Origin: Kiritimatiellia bacterium
GTDB taxonomy: Bacteria; Verrucomicrobiota; Kiritimatiellia; RFP12; UBA1067
DNA: 9,896 bases
Assembly (NCBI GenBank): GCA_017389885.1
Contig: JAFPDR010000136.1
Span: 1 to 9,896 of the forward strand
Direction of reading: 5' to 3'
Numbering within the stretch: the first letter of the stretch is position 1; each line of letters starts with the position of its first letter. The notes beneath the pieces are model-generated. The model saw nothing but the letters and a program-made list of their open reading frames with translations. It was not told where the DNA came from and did not search any database. Both the position numbers and the translations under genes were made by a program. This document shows, in pieces, positions 1-6,833 of this stretch.

Positions 1-1
1 G

Positions 2-3000
2 CGCCTGCATGTCTATCCGTGGACGGGTGCGCAGAAGGCCGAGATACGCGGATGGAAGCTGGAGAACTTCGGGCAGGTGAAGAAGTCCGAACTGCCCCCG
101 CTCCCCCCGGCTCCGAACTGGCCGGCGGGCGAGCTCAAGGCGCCCCAGCCTCCTCCTCCTCCGCCTCCGGTCGTCCTCGCTCCGCTCACGCCGGCCGAGT
201 ACGCGAAGAAGCGCTACGTCATCCTCAAGATAGACGACGTGGGCAACCACAACGGCTCGATACACCCGCGCTTCGCGCGCGTCGCCGAATACCTCGCGTC
301 GAAGAAGCTCAAGAGCGGCTTCGGCGTGATCGTGAAGTCCATAGAGAAGCAGCCGAACGAGAAGTACGTTGCGTGGCTGAAGAAGAACGCCGTGGAGAAC
401 GGCGGGCTCATCGAGTTCTGGGACCACGGCTGGGACCACGCGATGTTCTTCAACTGCACCGAGGACGACGAATGCGACCGCGCGACGAAATTCCACGGCG
501 AGCACGCGACGTGCCTGAAGCACCAGCAGCGCCACCTCGCGCTCGCGCTCGACACGTTCAAGAAGTGGACGGGGCTTACGATGCACACGATCGGCACGGC
601 GGGGAACGCCGGAAACGCGGACACGATGAAGGCGCTCAAGGAGCGCCCCGAGATGAAGGTCTGGCTCTTCGGACAGGGCAAGGACGACGACGTGATGGTG
701 CTCGGACGCTGGCTCAACCTCGAGCACGCCGTCGGCAAGGTGAGCTACGACGTGTTCGCGAAGGCCTACGAGCGCCAGCGCCAGAAGGAGTACGTCGTAC
801 TGCAGGGGCACGCCGCGATGTGGTCGGACGCGATGTTCGAGGACTTCAAGCGCATCGTCGAGCTCCTCGAGAACGACGGATGGCTCTTCGTGACGCCCTA
901 CGAGTTCTACCGCATCAAGAGGGGCGAGCTCGCGCCGCCGCCCCAGAGGCCCCAGCCCCCGCCGCCCAAGGCGGGGCCGAAGACAGTCCTTTCCGCCGGA
1001 AAGGACTGGATCCCGCTCAAGGCCGCTCCCGTAATCGAAAAGGGGAGCGCGCTTGATTTTTCCTCCTTCCGCGAGACGGGCGCGCCGTGCGGGAAGTACG
1101 GACGCGTCGTGCGCCGCGGCGCGCACTTCGAGTTCGAGAAGCGCCCCGGGAAGGGCGTGCGGTTCTACGGCGTCAACCTCTGCTTCGGCGCGAACTACCC
1201 GGAGTACGAAGAGGCGAAGGCGCTTGCGGCGAACCTCGCGCGCGTGGGATACAACGCCGTGCGCATCCACCACCACGACGGGCTGCTCGTGAAGAACAAC
1301 CCCGACTCCACCGACCTCGACCCCGCGCAGCTCAGGCGGCTCGACGGACTCATCGCCGCCTGCACGGCGGAGGGGCTCTACATCACGACGGACCTCTTCG
1401 TGTCGCGTCCCGTCTCGTGGAAGGCGATGGGCATCGACAAGCCCGGCGTGCCGGCCAAGGACGTCTACAAGGTGCTCGTGCCGATCCACCCCGGCGCGCG
1501 GAAAAACTTCCTCGACTACTCGCGCAAGTTCCTGACGCACGTCAACGAATACACGGGCAACCGCTATGCCGACGAGCCCGCGCTCTGCCTGCTCGCGCTC
1601 GTCAACGAAGGCAACGAGATGAACTGGGGCGGGAAGCTCCTGCAGCCGCTCGAGATCTACCAGGCCGAATGGCGGAAGTGGCTCTCGGCGAAGCAGGCGT
1701 CCGACCCGGCGTACGCCAAGGTCCCGGACACGATTCCGGAGAACGCCTGGGGCTGGGGCGAGCACACGCCGGCGTTCACGCAGTTCCTGGCGGACGTCGA
1801 GACGGCGTTCTGCCGCGAGATGCGCGCGTTCCTCCGCGACGAGGTCAAGACCGGGGTCCCGATCACCAACCTGTCGAGCTGGTGGAACCCCGTCGTCTTC
1901 CAGCGCTGCCGCGCCGAGTCGCTCGACGTGGTGGACGACCATTTCTACATCGACCACCCGAGCTTCCTCGAGGGCTCCTGGCGCCTGCCGTCGAAGTGCA
2001 GGAACGTCAATCCGATCCAGGGCGAGGCGATGGGCATGACGGACGTCGTCTGCAAGCGCCTGCTGGACCGTCCGTTCACGATCACGGAGTACAACTACTC
2101 GGGCCCCGGTCGGTTCCGCGGCGTCGGCGGCATCGCGACGGGCGCGGCGGGCGCGCTGCAGGACTGGGACGGACTCTGGCGCTTTGCCTGGGCGCACGGC
2201 ATCGACTCGATCCGCAGACCCGGCTCGCAGCCGATGGGCTACTTCAACATGGCGGACGATCCGCTCTCGCTCGCCGCGGAGCGCGCCTCGATATGCCTCT
2301 TCCTCCGGCGCGACCTGCCGGTTTTGGAGAAGACGTGCGAGATCCAGCTCGAGGAGCCGTCGCTCAGGAAGATAGACCCGAAGCAGACGATGAGCAAGAT
2401 GCCCGGCAAGTGGGCTGCGTGGTACTTCAGGACCGGCACGAAGGTCGCCCCGCTCTTCGAGAAGAGCTCGTACGCGCTCGACTTCGAGGAGGCCTACCGC
2501 GGCAAGACGCCGGACCTCGAGAAGAAGCTCTTCCCGAAGGGGACGCGTCCGCACGCGGCCGGCGACGGACATGTCGCGATAAGCCCCGAGGACGGCACGT
2601 TCGTCCTCACGACGCCCCGCACGTGCGGCGGATTCGCGGAGCGCGGCGGCGTGAAGGCGGGTCCGCTCTCCGCGGCGATCGACGTGCCGGCGACGGTCTG
2701 GGCGAGCTCGCTCGACGGGAAGGACATCGCGGAGTCGTCGCACATCCTCGTGACGCACCTCACGGACCTGCAGAACTCCGGGATCGTATACCGCGACGCC
2801 TCGCTCACGGTCCTCGAGAAGTGGGGGTCGCTTCCGTACCTCATGCGCAGCGGCACGGCGAAGGTGTCGCTCGCGCTCGCGCAGGGCGCGTGGAGCGTCC
2901 GCAGGCTCGACTCCTCGGGCAGGCCCGTGGGAGAGGTGCCCGCGTCGTTCGCGGACGGAACGCTCGCCTTCACCGCCTCAATCGCCGCCGATCCCGCGAA

Positions 3001-3034
3001 CGCGACCTACCTCTACGAGCTCGTGCGGCGGTAG
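2..3034 (+). CDS. Polysaccharide deacetylase-like / clan GH-A glycoside hydrolase fusion protein (5' end missing)
   Basis: The frame is open from the window edge, so the true start lies upstream; a GTG at 77 is only an internal valine. The visible part has 1010 residues, numbered here from base 2. Residues 1-30 look like the end of another beta-rich domain. A proline-rich linker follows (about 35-57). A NodB/polysaccharide-deacetylase-like domain (about 72-310) has an Asp pair D78-D79 and an HxxxH metal motif at H142/H146, and ends in the GWLFVTPYEFY type of sequence common in deacetylases. The usual RPPxG motif is not evident. A second proline linker lies at about 310-330. The C-terminal part resembles a clan GH-A (GH5-like) TIM barrel from about 386. 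N535-E536 is the likely acid/base and E696, in TITEYNY, the likely nucleophile. A beta domain reaches the end. Inferred role: removing acyl groups from, and hydrolysing, an extracellular glycan. Exact GH family and substrate are not known. Export cannot be judged because the N-terminus is absent. Confidence 0.82.
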   Translation, partial: RLHVYPWTGAQKAEIRGWKLENFGQVKKSELPPLPPAPNWPAGELKAPQPPPPPPPVVLAPLTPAEYAKKRYVILKIDDVGNHNGSIHPRFARVAEYLASKKLKSGFGVIVKSIEKQPNEKYVAWLKKNAVENGGLIEFWDHGWDHAMFFNCTEDDECDRATKFHGEHATCLKHQQRHLALALDTFKKWTGLTMHTIGTAGNAGNADTMKALKERPEMKVWLFGQGKDDDVMVLGRWLNLEHAVGKVSYDVFAKAYERQRQKEYVVLQGHAAMWSDAMFEDFKRIVELLENDGWLFVTPYEFYRIKRGELAPPPQRPQPPPPKAGPKTVLSAGKDWIPLKAAPVIEKGSALDFSSFRETGAPCGKYGRVVRRGAHFEFEKRPGKGVRFYGVNLCFGANYPEYEEAKALAANLARVGYNAVRIHHHDGLLVKNNPDSTDLDPAQLRRLDGLIAACTAEGLYITTDLFVSRPVSWKAMGIDKPGVPAKDVYKVLVPIHPGARKNFLDYSRKFLTHVNEYTGNRYADEPALCLLALVNEGNEMNWGGKLLQPLEIYQAEWRKWLSAKQASDPAYAKVPDTIPENAWGWGEHTPAFTQFLADVETAFCREMRAFLRDEVKTGVPITNLSSWWNPVVFQRCRAESLDVVDDHFYIDHPSFLEGSWRLPSKCRNVNPIQGEAMGMTDVVCKRLLDRPFTITEYNYSGPGRFRGVGGIATGAAGALQDWDGLWRFAWAHGIDSIRRPGSQPMGYFNMADDPLSLAAERASICLFLRRDLPVLEKTCEIQLEEPSLRKIDPKQTMSKMPGKWAAWYFRTGTKVAPLFEKSSYALDFEEAYRGKTPDLEKKLFPKGTRPHAAGDGHVAISPEDGTFVLTTPRTCGGFAERGGVKAGPLSAAIDVPATVWASSLDGKDIAESSHILVTHLTDLQNSGIVYRDASLTVLEKWGSLPYLMRSGTAKVSLALAQGAWSVRRLDSSGRPVGEVPASFADGTLAFTASIAADPANATYLYELVRR

Positions 3035-3082
3035 CGCGGCGTGCGCTCCTCCAAATGGGCGATGGCGCGCGGCGGTAGTAAA

Positions 3083-3091
3083 TGCTATACT
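3083..3091 (+). promoter_or_regulatory. Extended -10 promoter of the GH127 gene, predicted leaderless
   Basis: TGC followed by TATACT (hexamer 3086-3091) fits an extended -10 box. Standard spacing puts the transcription start at about base 3098, which is the A of the ATG. There is no Shine-Dalgarno sequence between the box and the ATG, and no convincing -35. This suggests separate transcription of the GH127 gene as a leaderless mRNA. It is a prediction from sequence only. Confidence 0.55.
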
Positions 3092-3097
3092 GTGGGC

Positions 3098-5530
3098 ATG
3101 AAAAGGATCTACTGCAGTTTTTCCCTTTGCGTGTCCGCGTTCGCGCTCCTCTGCGCCGCGGCGCCTCTTTGCGGCGCGGCGGAGGTCGCCGAAAAGGCGC
3201 GTCCGTTCGCGCCGCAGGACGTTGCGCTCGGCGAGGGTCCGTTCCGCCGCGCGTACGAAACCAACCGCGAGTACCTTCTGGACACGGTGAGCGCGGACCG
3301 ACTCCTCGCCGGGTTCCGCGAGGAGGCGAAGCTTCCGAAGAAGGCCGACCGCTACAGGGGCTGGGAGGGCGCGGAGATAACCGGCCATTCGCTCGGTCAC
3401 TACCTCACGGCGCTTTCGCTCCTGTACGCGCAGGAGACGGGCGACGCGAAGGCGAGGGCGAAGGAGCGCATCGACTACATCGTTGAAGAGCTCGCCGCGT
3501 GCCAGAAGGCGAATGGCGACGGATATCTGCACACCTGCCGCCGCGCGGTATACGAGTCGATCAGGAACCACACATTCACCACGGGCGGATTCGACATCTC
3601 CAAGTGCTGGGTGCCGAACTACACGCTGCACAAGATCCTCGCCGGGCTCCGCGACGCGTACCGCATCGCCGGGAACAGGAAGGCGCTCGAGGTGGAGCGC
3701 GGAATGGCGGACTTCTACTACGGCGCGGTGTCGGGACTGGACGACGCGGAGCGACAGCGGCTGCTCGTGTCCGAATGGGGCGGGCTCAACGAGGTCTTCG
3801 CGCAGCTGAGCGCCGACGCGCGCGACGAGAAGTACATGCGCCTCGCGACCGACTGGTTCAACGACAGGCGCGTGTTCGATCCGCTCCGCCGCGGCGAGGA
3901 CAGGCTCGACGGGCTCCACGCGAACACGCAGGTCCCGAAGGTGACGGGACTCGCGACGATCTACGAGATGACGGGCGACGAGAGGACGCACCTCGCGATC
4001 GACACCTTCTGGGACTCGGTCGTCAACAGGCGCTCCTTCGCGAACGGCGGACACAGCGACGCCGAGCACTTCTACAACGTGGCGCTCACGCCGAAGAAGC
4101 TCGGCAAGGACAACTCCGAGACGTGCAACATCAACAACATGATCCGCCTCACGGGGCGCATGTTCTCGTGGGAGCCCGATTCGAAGAGGATGGACTTCGT
4201 CGAGCGCGCGCTCATAAACCAGCTTCTGACGCAGATCGGGCGCAGGCCCGGCGAGTTCGGCTACTTCCTCAGCCAGAAGCCCGTCGCGTTCAAGACGTGG
4301 TCCACTCCTACCGGCGCCTGGTGGTGCTGCGTCGGGACGGGGATGGAGAATCCCGTGCGCTACACGGAGCAGGTGTACTACCACGACGACAGCGCGCTAT
4401 GGGTCAACCTCTACATGGCCTCGACGCTAAACTGGAGGGAGAAGGGCGTCGTCGTAGAGCAGGCCACGCGTTTCCCGGAAGAGGACAAGGTGCGCTTCTC
4501 CGTCCGTACGGCCGACAGGAAGCCGGTCCGCTTCGCGCTCAGGCTCCGCAGGCCGTATTGGTGCCCCGGCATGCGCACCTCGATCAAGGGCGAGCCCGGG
4601 AAGGACGGCTACGTCGCGATCGACAGGGAGTGGCGCGACGGCGACGCGCTGGAGATAGAGCTTCCCATGTCGCTGCGCCTCGAGGCGCTGCCGCACTCCG
4701 ACGGAAAGTTCGCCGCGTTTATGTACGGTCCGATGGTCCTTGTCGGCGTCAATCCAGCGAAGGCGGGGGAGAAGGACCTCGCGAAGGAGCGCTGGGACAA
4801 CCACCTCGCGTCGCCCGGCGGAACGGAGGAGAACGCGAAGACCATCGTGTCGGACGGAGGAGACGCCACGGCGCGCGTCGTCAGGGAGAAGGGCGCGCTC
4901 AGGTGGCGCACGAACGGGCTCCTCAGGCCGGATGACCTGACGCTGATGCCGTTCCACCAGGTATACGAAGAGCACTACACCGTCTACTTCCCCGTGATGA
5001 CATCGAAGGAGTGGAGCGCCGAGAAGGAGAAGCTCGCCGCCGCGGAGAAGCTCAAGGCGCACATGGCTGCGCTCGTGACGGACACAGTCGAGCCTGGCTT
5101 CCAGCAGAGCGAGGTGAACCACTCCTACGCGGGCGAGTTCAGCGAGGTCGGCGACTTCAAGGACAGGAAGTACCGCCACGCGTCCGGCGAGAAGGGCTGC
5201 ATCGGCTACACGATGGACGTCGACGCGAAGGTGAGGATGGAGCTTGTCGTGACGTATTTCGGGGGTGATGCGGGCAGGAGCTTCGACATCTTCGTCGACG
5301 GCGAGAAGCTCGTCACGACGACGCTCGCCTTCAAGGGCGGCGAGAGGGGGCGCTTCAACGACGTGGTGTACGTGCTGCCGCTTTCCCGCACGCAGGGGAG
5401 GAAGAGCGTGCGCGTCGAGTTCAGGGGGAACAAGGCGACGAGCTGGGTCGGCGGGCTCTTCGGGCTCACGATGCGCCGCAGCGAGGGCGCGCTGCTCGAC
5501 GGCGAAACCCTCGGCGAGACCGCGCCCTGA
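3098..5530 (+). CDS. Secreted glycoside hydrolase family 127 (DUF1680) protein, probable beta-L-arabinofuranosidase
   Basis: Codes for 810 residues. The ATG at 3098 is chosen over the GTG at 3041 because it begins directly with a signal peptide (MKR, then a hydrophobic stretch ending near residue 28, APLCGA). The product should therefore be periplasmic or extracellular. The catalytic domain carries DUF1680 hallmarks: GHSLGHYL early on, a GGHSDAEHF segment with E323, ETCN with E341 and C343, and the WWCCVGTG motif with C410-C411. In the family member HypBA1, matching Glu and Cys residues form a zinc site, the first Cys of the pair is the nucleophile, and an upstream Glu is the acid/base. All key residues are present. 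The C-terminus (about residues 680-800) resembles the beta domain (DUF6805 type) found at the end of many GH127/GH146 proteins. The known activity is release of beta-linked L-arabinofuranose. GH146 or a related DUF1680 subfamily is possible. It sits 63 bases after the deacetylase/hydrolase gene, consistent with a glycan-use locus. Confidence 0.9.
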   Translation: MKRIYCSFSLCVSAFALLCAAAPLCGAAEVAEKARPFAPQDVALGEGPFRRAYETNREYLLDTVSADRLLAGFREEAKLPKKADRYRGWEGAEITGHSLGHYLTALSLLYAQETGDAKARAKERIDYIVEELAACQKANGDGYLHTCRRAVYESIRNHTFTTGGFDISKCWVPNYTLHKILAGLRDAYRIAGNRKALEVERGMADFYYGAVSGLDDAERQRLLVSEWGGLNEVFAQLSADARDEKYMRLATDWFNDRRVFDPLRRGEDRLDGLHANTQVPKVTGLATIYEMTGDERTHLAIDTFWDSVVNRRSFANGGHSDAEHFYNVALTPKKLGKDNSETCNINNMIRLTGRMFSWEPDSKRMDFVERALINQLLTQIGRRPGEFGYFLSQKPVAFKTWSTPTGAWWCCVGTGMENPVRYTEQVYYHDDSALWVNLYMASTLNWREKGVVVEQATRFPEEDKVRFSVRTADRKPVRFALRLRRPYWCPGMRTSIKGEPGKDGYVAIDREWRDGDALEIELPMSLRLEALPHSDGKFAAFMYGPMVLVGVNPAKAGEKDLAKERWDNHLASPGGTEENAKTIVSDGGDATARVVREKGALRWRTNGLLRPDDLTLMPFHQVYEEHYTVYFPVMTSKEWSAEKEKLAAAEKLKAHMAALVTDTVEPGFQQSEVNHSYAGEFSEVGDFKDRKYRHASGEKGCIGYTMDVDAKVRMELVVTYFGGDAGRSFDIFVDGEKLVTTTLAFKGGERGRFNDVVYVLPLSRTQGRKSVRVEFRGNKATSWVGGLFGLTMRRSEGALLDGETLGETAP

Positions 5531-5542
5531 CCGCAGTGGACT

Positions 5543-5576
5543 CCATTTCCGCGCACACCGGGCGGTCTGGAAATGG
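5543..5576. repeat. Perfect 8-bp inverted repeat abutting the mrp -10 box
   Basis: CCATTTCC (5543-5550) and GGAAATGG (5569-5576) are exact reverse complements separated by 18 bases. The spacer holds a smaller ACC/GGT pairing. The right arm contains the TGG of the extended -10 and ends right against TATAAT. The position suits an operator for a dimeric regulator, or a hairpin at the end of the GH127 transcript. No T-run follows, so an intrinsic terminator is less likely. Confidence 0.5.
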
Positions 5577-5582
5577 TATAAT
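5574..5582 (+). promoter_or_regulatory. Extended -10 promoter of mrp
   Basis: TGG followed by a consensus TATAAT (5577-5582) forms an extended -10. No good -35 is seen at the usual distance, as expected for an extended -10 promoter. The predicted start of transcription is about base 5589. That leaves only a 13-base leader, but it still contains the AGGAG ribosome site. Confidence 0.65.
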
Positions 5583-5590
5583 GTGCGGAA

Positions 5591-5595
5591 AGGAG
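5591..5595 (+). promoter_or_regulatory. Ribosome binding site of mrp
   Basis: AGGAG lies 6 bases before the ATG at 5602. It decides the start in favour of 5602 over the in-frame GTG at 5536, which would lie upstream of the promoter and read through it. Confidence 0.75.
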
Positions 5596-5601
5596 TTTTC
5601 A

Positions 5602-6423
5602 ATGGCAGAGGAATGCACACATGACTGCTCGACGTGCGGCAAGAACTGCGGCGAGCGCAAGGAGAAGTTCGATTTCGCGGCGAAGCTGAACGCCGCGTCC
5701 AAGGTGAAGAGGGTAGTCGCCGTCGCGTCCGGCAAGGGCGGCGTAGGCAAGAGCTTCGTGACGACGATGCTCGCGGTGGAGGCGGCCAAGAAGGGCCTGA
5801 AGGTCGGAATCCTCGACGCGGACGTGACTGGTCCGTCGATCCCCAAGGCCTTCGGCCTCGCCGGCTCGACGTACAAGTCGGACGACGGAATCGAGCCGAC
5901 GATGACGAACACGGGAATCAAGGTCATCTCGCTGAACATGCTCGTGGAGGATCCGTCCGACCCCGTGATCTGGCGCGGGCCCGTAATCGCGGGGCTCGTG
6001 AAGCAGTTCTGGACCGACGTGCACTGGGGCGAGCTGGACGTTATGTTCGTCGACATGCCGCCTGGAACGGGCGACGTTCCGCTCACGGTGTTCCAGTCCC
6101 TCCCTGTCGACGGAGTCGTAGTGGTGTCGTCTCCGCAGGAGCTCGTCGAGATGATCGTCTCGAAGTCCGTCAAGATGGCGAAGGCGATGGAGAAGCCGGT
6201 CCTGGGGCTCGTCGAGAACATGAGCTACCTGAAGTGTCCGGACTGCGGAAAGGAGATCGCCGTGTTCGGCGAGTCGCGCGCGGAGGAGCTTGCGAAGAAG
6301 TTCGGCATCCCCGCGACGCTGCGCATGCCGGTCGATCCGTCGTTCGCCGCGGCGATAGACGCGGGCGCGGCTGAGACGCTCGAAGTGCCCGGAATCGGCG
6401 AGTTCGCCGACAAGGTCCTCTGA
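5602..6423 (+). CDS. mrp: Mrp/NBP35 family iron-sulfur carrier ATPase
   Basis: Codes for 273 residues of a cytoplasmic P-loop ATPase in the Mrp/ApbC/NBP35 family, which binds an Fe-S cluster and passes it to apoproteins. The deviant Walker A motif GKGGVGKS is at residues 44-51, the Mrp signature DMPPGTGD at 151-158, and the CxxC cluster motif of the dimer interface at C212/C215. The N-terminus adds a short cysteine motif, C5, C9, C12 and C16 (Cx3Cx2Cx3C). This recalls the N-terminal cluster of eukaryotic NBP35 and, from memory, is common in Mrp proteins of anaerobic Clostridia. The start has a strong ribosome site and its own extended -10 promoter. The stop TGA overlaps the ATG of the next gene (TGATG), so the J-domain protein is probably translated with it. 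The family assignment is firm; client proteins cannot be inferred. Confidence 0.95.
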   Translation: MAEECTHDCSTCGKNCGERKEKFDFAAKLNAASKVKRVVAVASGKGGVGKSFVTTMLAVEAAKKGLKVGILDADVTGPSIPKAFGLAGSTYKSDDGIEPTMTNTGIKVISLNMLVEDPSDPVIWRGPVIAGLVKQFWTDVHWGELDVMFVDMPPGTGDVPLTVFQSLPVDGVVVVSSPQELVEMIVSKSVKMAKAMEKPVLGLVENMSYLKCPDCGKEIAVFGESRAEELAKKFGIPATLRMPVDPSFAAAIDAGAAETLEVPGIGEFADKVL

Positions 6424-6809
6424 TGATCTGGATCGGACCTCTCGTCGGAGCGTTCCTGTTTTCGCGCGGCGGGCTCCTCGGCATGCTGTTCGGCTCGTTC
6501 CTCGGTGCGTGGGTCGAGCGGCGACTGCGCTACGGAAGCCGCGGCGGCTCCGCGCGCCGCGCGGGCCGCAGAAGCGCGGCGGATGCGCCGCGCCGCGAGG
6601 GGGAGCTCGCGAAGGCCTACAGGACGCTCGGACTTCGGCCCGGCGCGTCCAAGGCGGCTGCGAAGCGCGCCTACCACGAGCTCGCGAAGAAGTGCCATCC
6701 CGACGTCCTGCGCGCGCGCGGCGCGGGCGAGCGCGAGATCGCCGAGGCGACGGAGCGCATGACCCGCCTCAACGCCGCATGGGACCTCATATCCAGCCAG
6801 AACTCTTGA
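6423..6809 (+). CDS. Membrane-anchored DjlA-type J-domain protein, compact
   Basis: Codes for 128 residues. The start ATG shares one base with the mrp stop codon, indicating translational coupling. Residues 1-31 form a hydrophobic segment with glycines every fourth residue (G16, G20, G24, G28), like the glycine-zipper membrane anchor of DjlA. An Arg/Ala/Gly-rich linker follows (about 33-60). A C-terminal J domain covers about residues 62-125, with the HPD motif at H92-P93-D94, which stimulates DnaK/Hsp70 ATPase. The segment after HPD (LRARG, then an acidic helix and NAAWDLI) matches the DjlA style more than classical DnaJ. E. coli DjlA has about 270 residues with a TerB-like middle domain, which is absent here. 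No zinc finger or C-terminal DnaJ domains are present. Inferred role: recruiting DnaK to the inner membrane. Coupling to mrp hints at a link with Fe-S protein assembly, but that is inference. Confidence 0.85.
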   Translation: MIWIGPLVGAFLFSRGGLLGMLFGSFLGAWVERRLRYGSRGGSARRAGRRSAADAPRREGELAKAYRTLGLRPGASKAAAKRAYHELAKKCHPDVLRARGAGEREIAEATERMTRLNAAWDLISSQNS

Positions 6810-6833
6810 ACTACCAACTATAAACTACACCCC
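6801..6833 (+). promoter_or_regulatory. Heptad AACT repeat leader with possible -10 box before ruvC
   Basis: AACT occurs at 6809, 6816 and 6823, exactly 7 bases apart, with a further copy at 6801. The + strand has no G from 6809 to 6835. TATAAA (6819-6824) within the array could serve as a -10, giving a transcription start about 3 bases before the ATG. There is no Shine-Dalgarno sequence. A similar array precedes the aconitase gene. The repeat is seen directly; its function is unknown. Confidence 0.5.

Noticed and set aside
77..79. GTG at 77 as the start of the first gene
   Set aside because: The frame is open to the window edge and the upstream residues look like coding sequence, so this is an internal valine and the gene is truncated.
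147..170. Pyrimidine-rich CCT/CCG triplet run as a non-coding repeat
   Set aside because: It encodes the polyproline linker between two domains and is explained by protein sequence.
3033..3047. AGCGC-GGCGT-GCGCT hairpin after the fusion gene as an intrinsic terminator
   Set aside because: The stem is only 5 bp and no T-run follows. Such short GC palindromes are expected by chance in this composition.
1087..3078. 663-codon open frame on the + strand overlapping the fusion gene in another frame
   Set aside because: Its product is dominated by Arg, Ala, Gly and Pro with no recognisable fold. It is a GC-rich frame shadow; the other frame carries clear enzyme motifs throughout.
3041..3097. GTG at 3041 as start of the GH127 gene
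   Set aside because: It would put 19 charged or polar residues before the signal peptide and read through the -10 box.
2978..4384. 468-codon open frame on the - strand antisense to the GH127 gene
   Set aside because: Arg/Val/Glu-rich shadow product with no recognisable motif; the + strand is firmly assigned.
5536..5601. GTG at 5536 as start of mrp
   Set aside because: It lies upstream of the predicted promoter and has no ribosome site; AGGAG clearly serves 5602.
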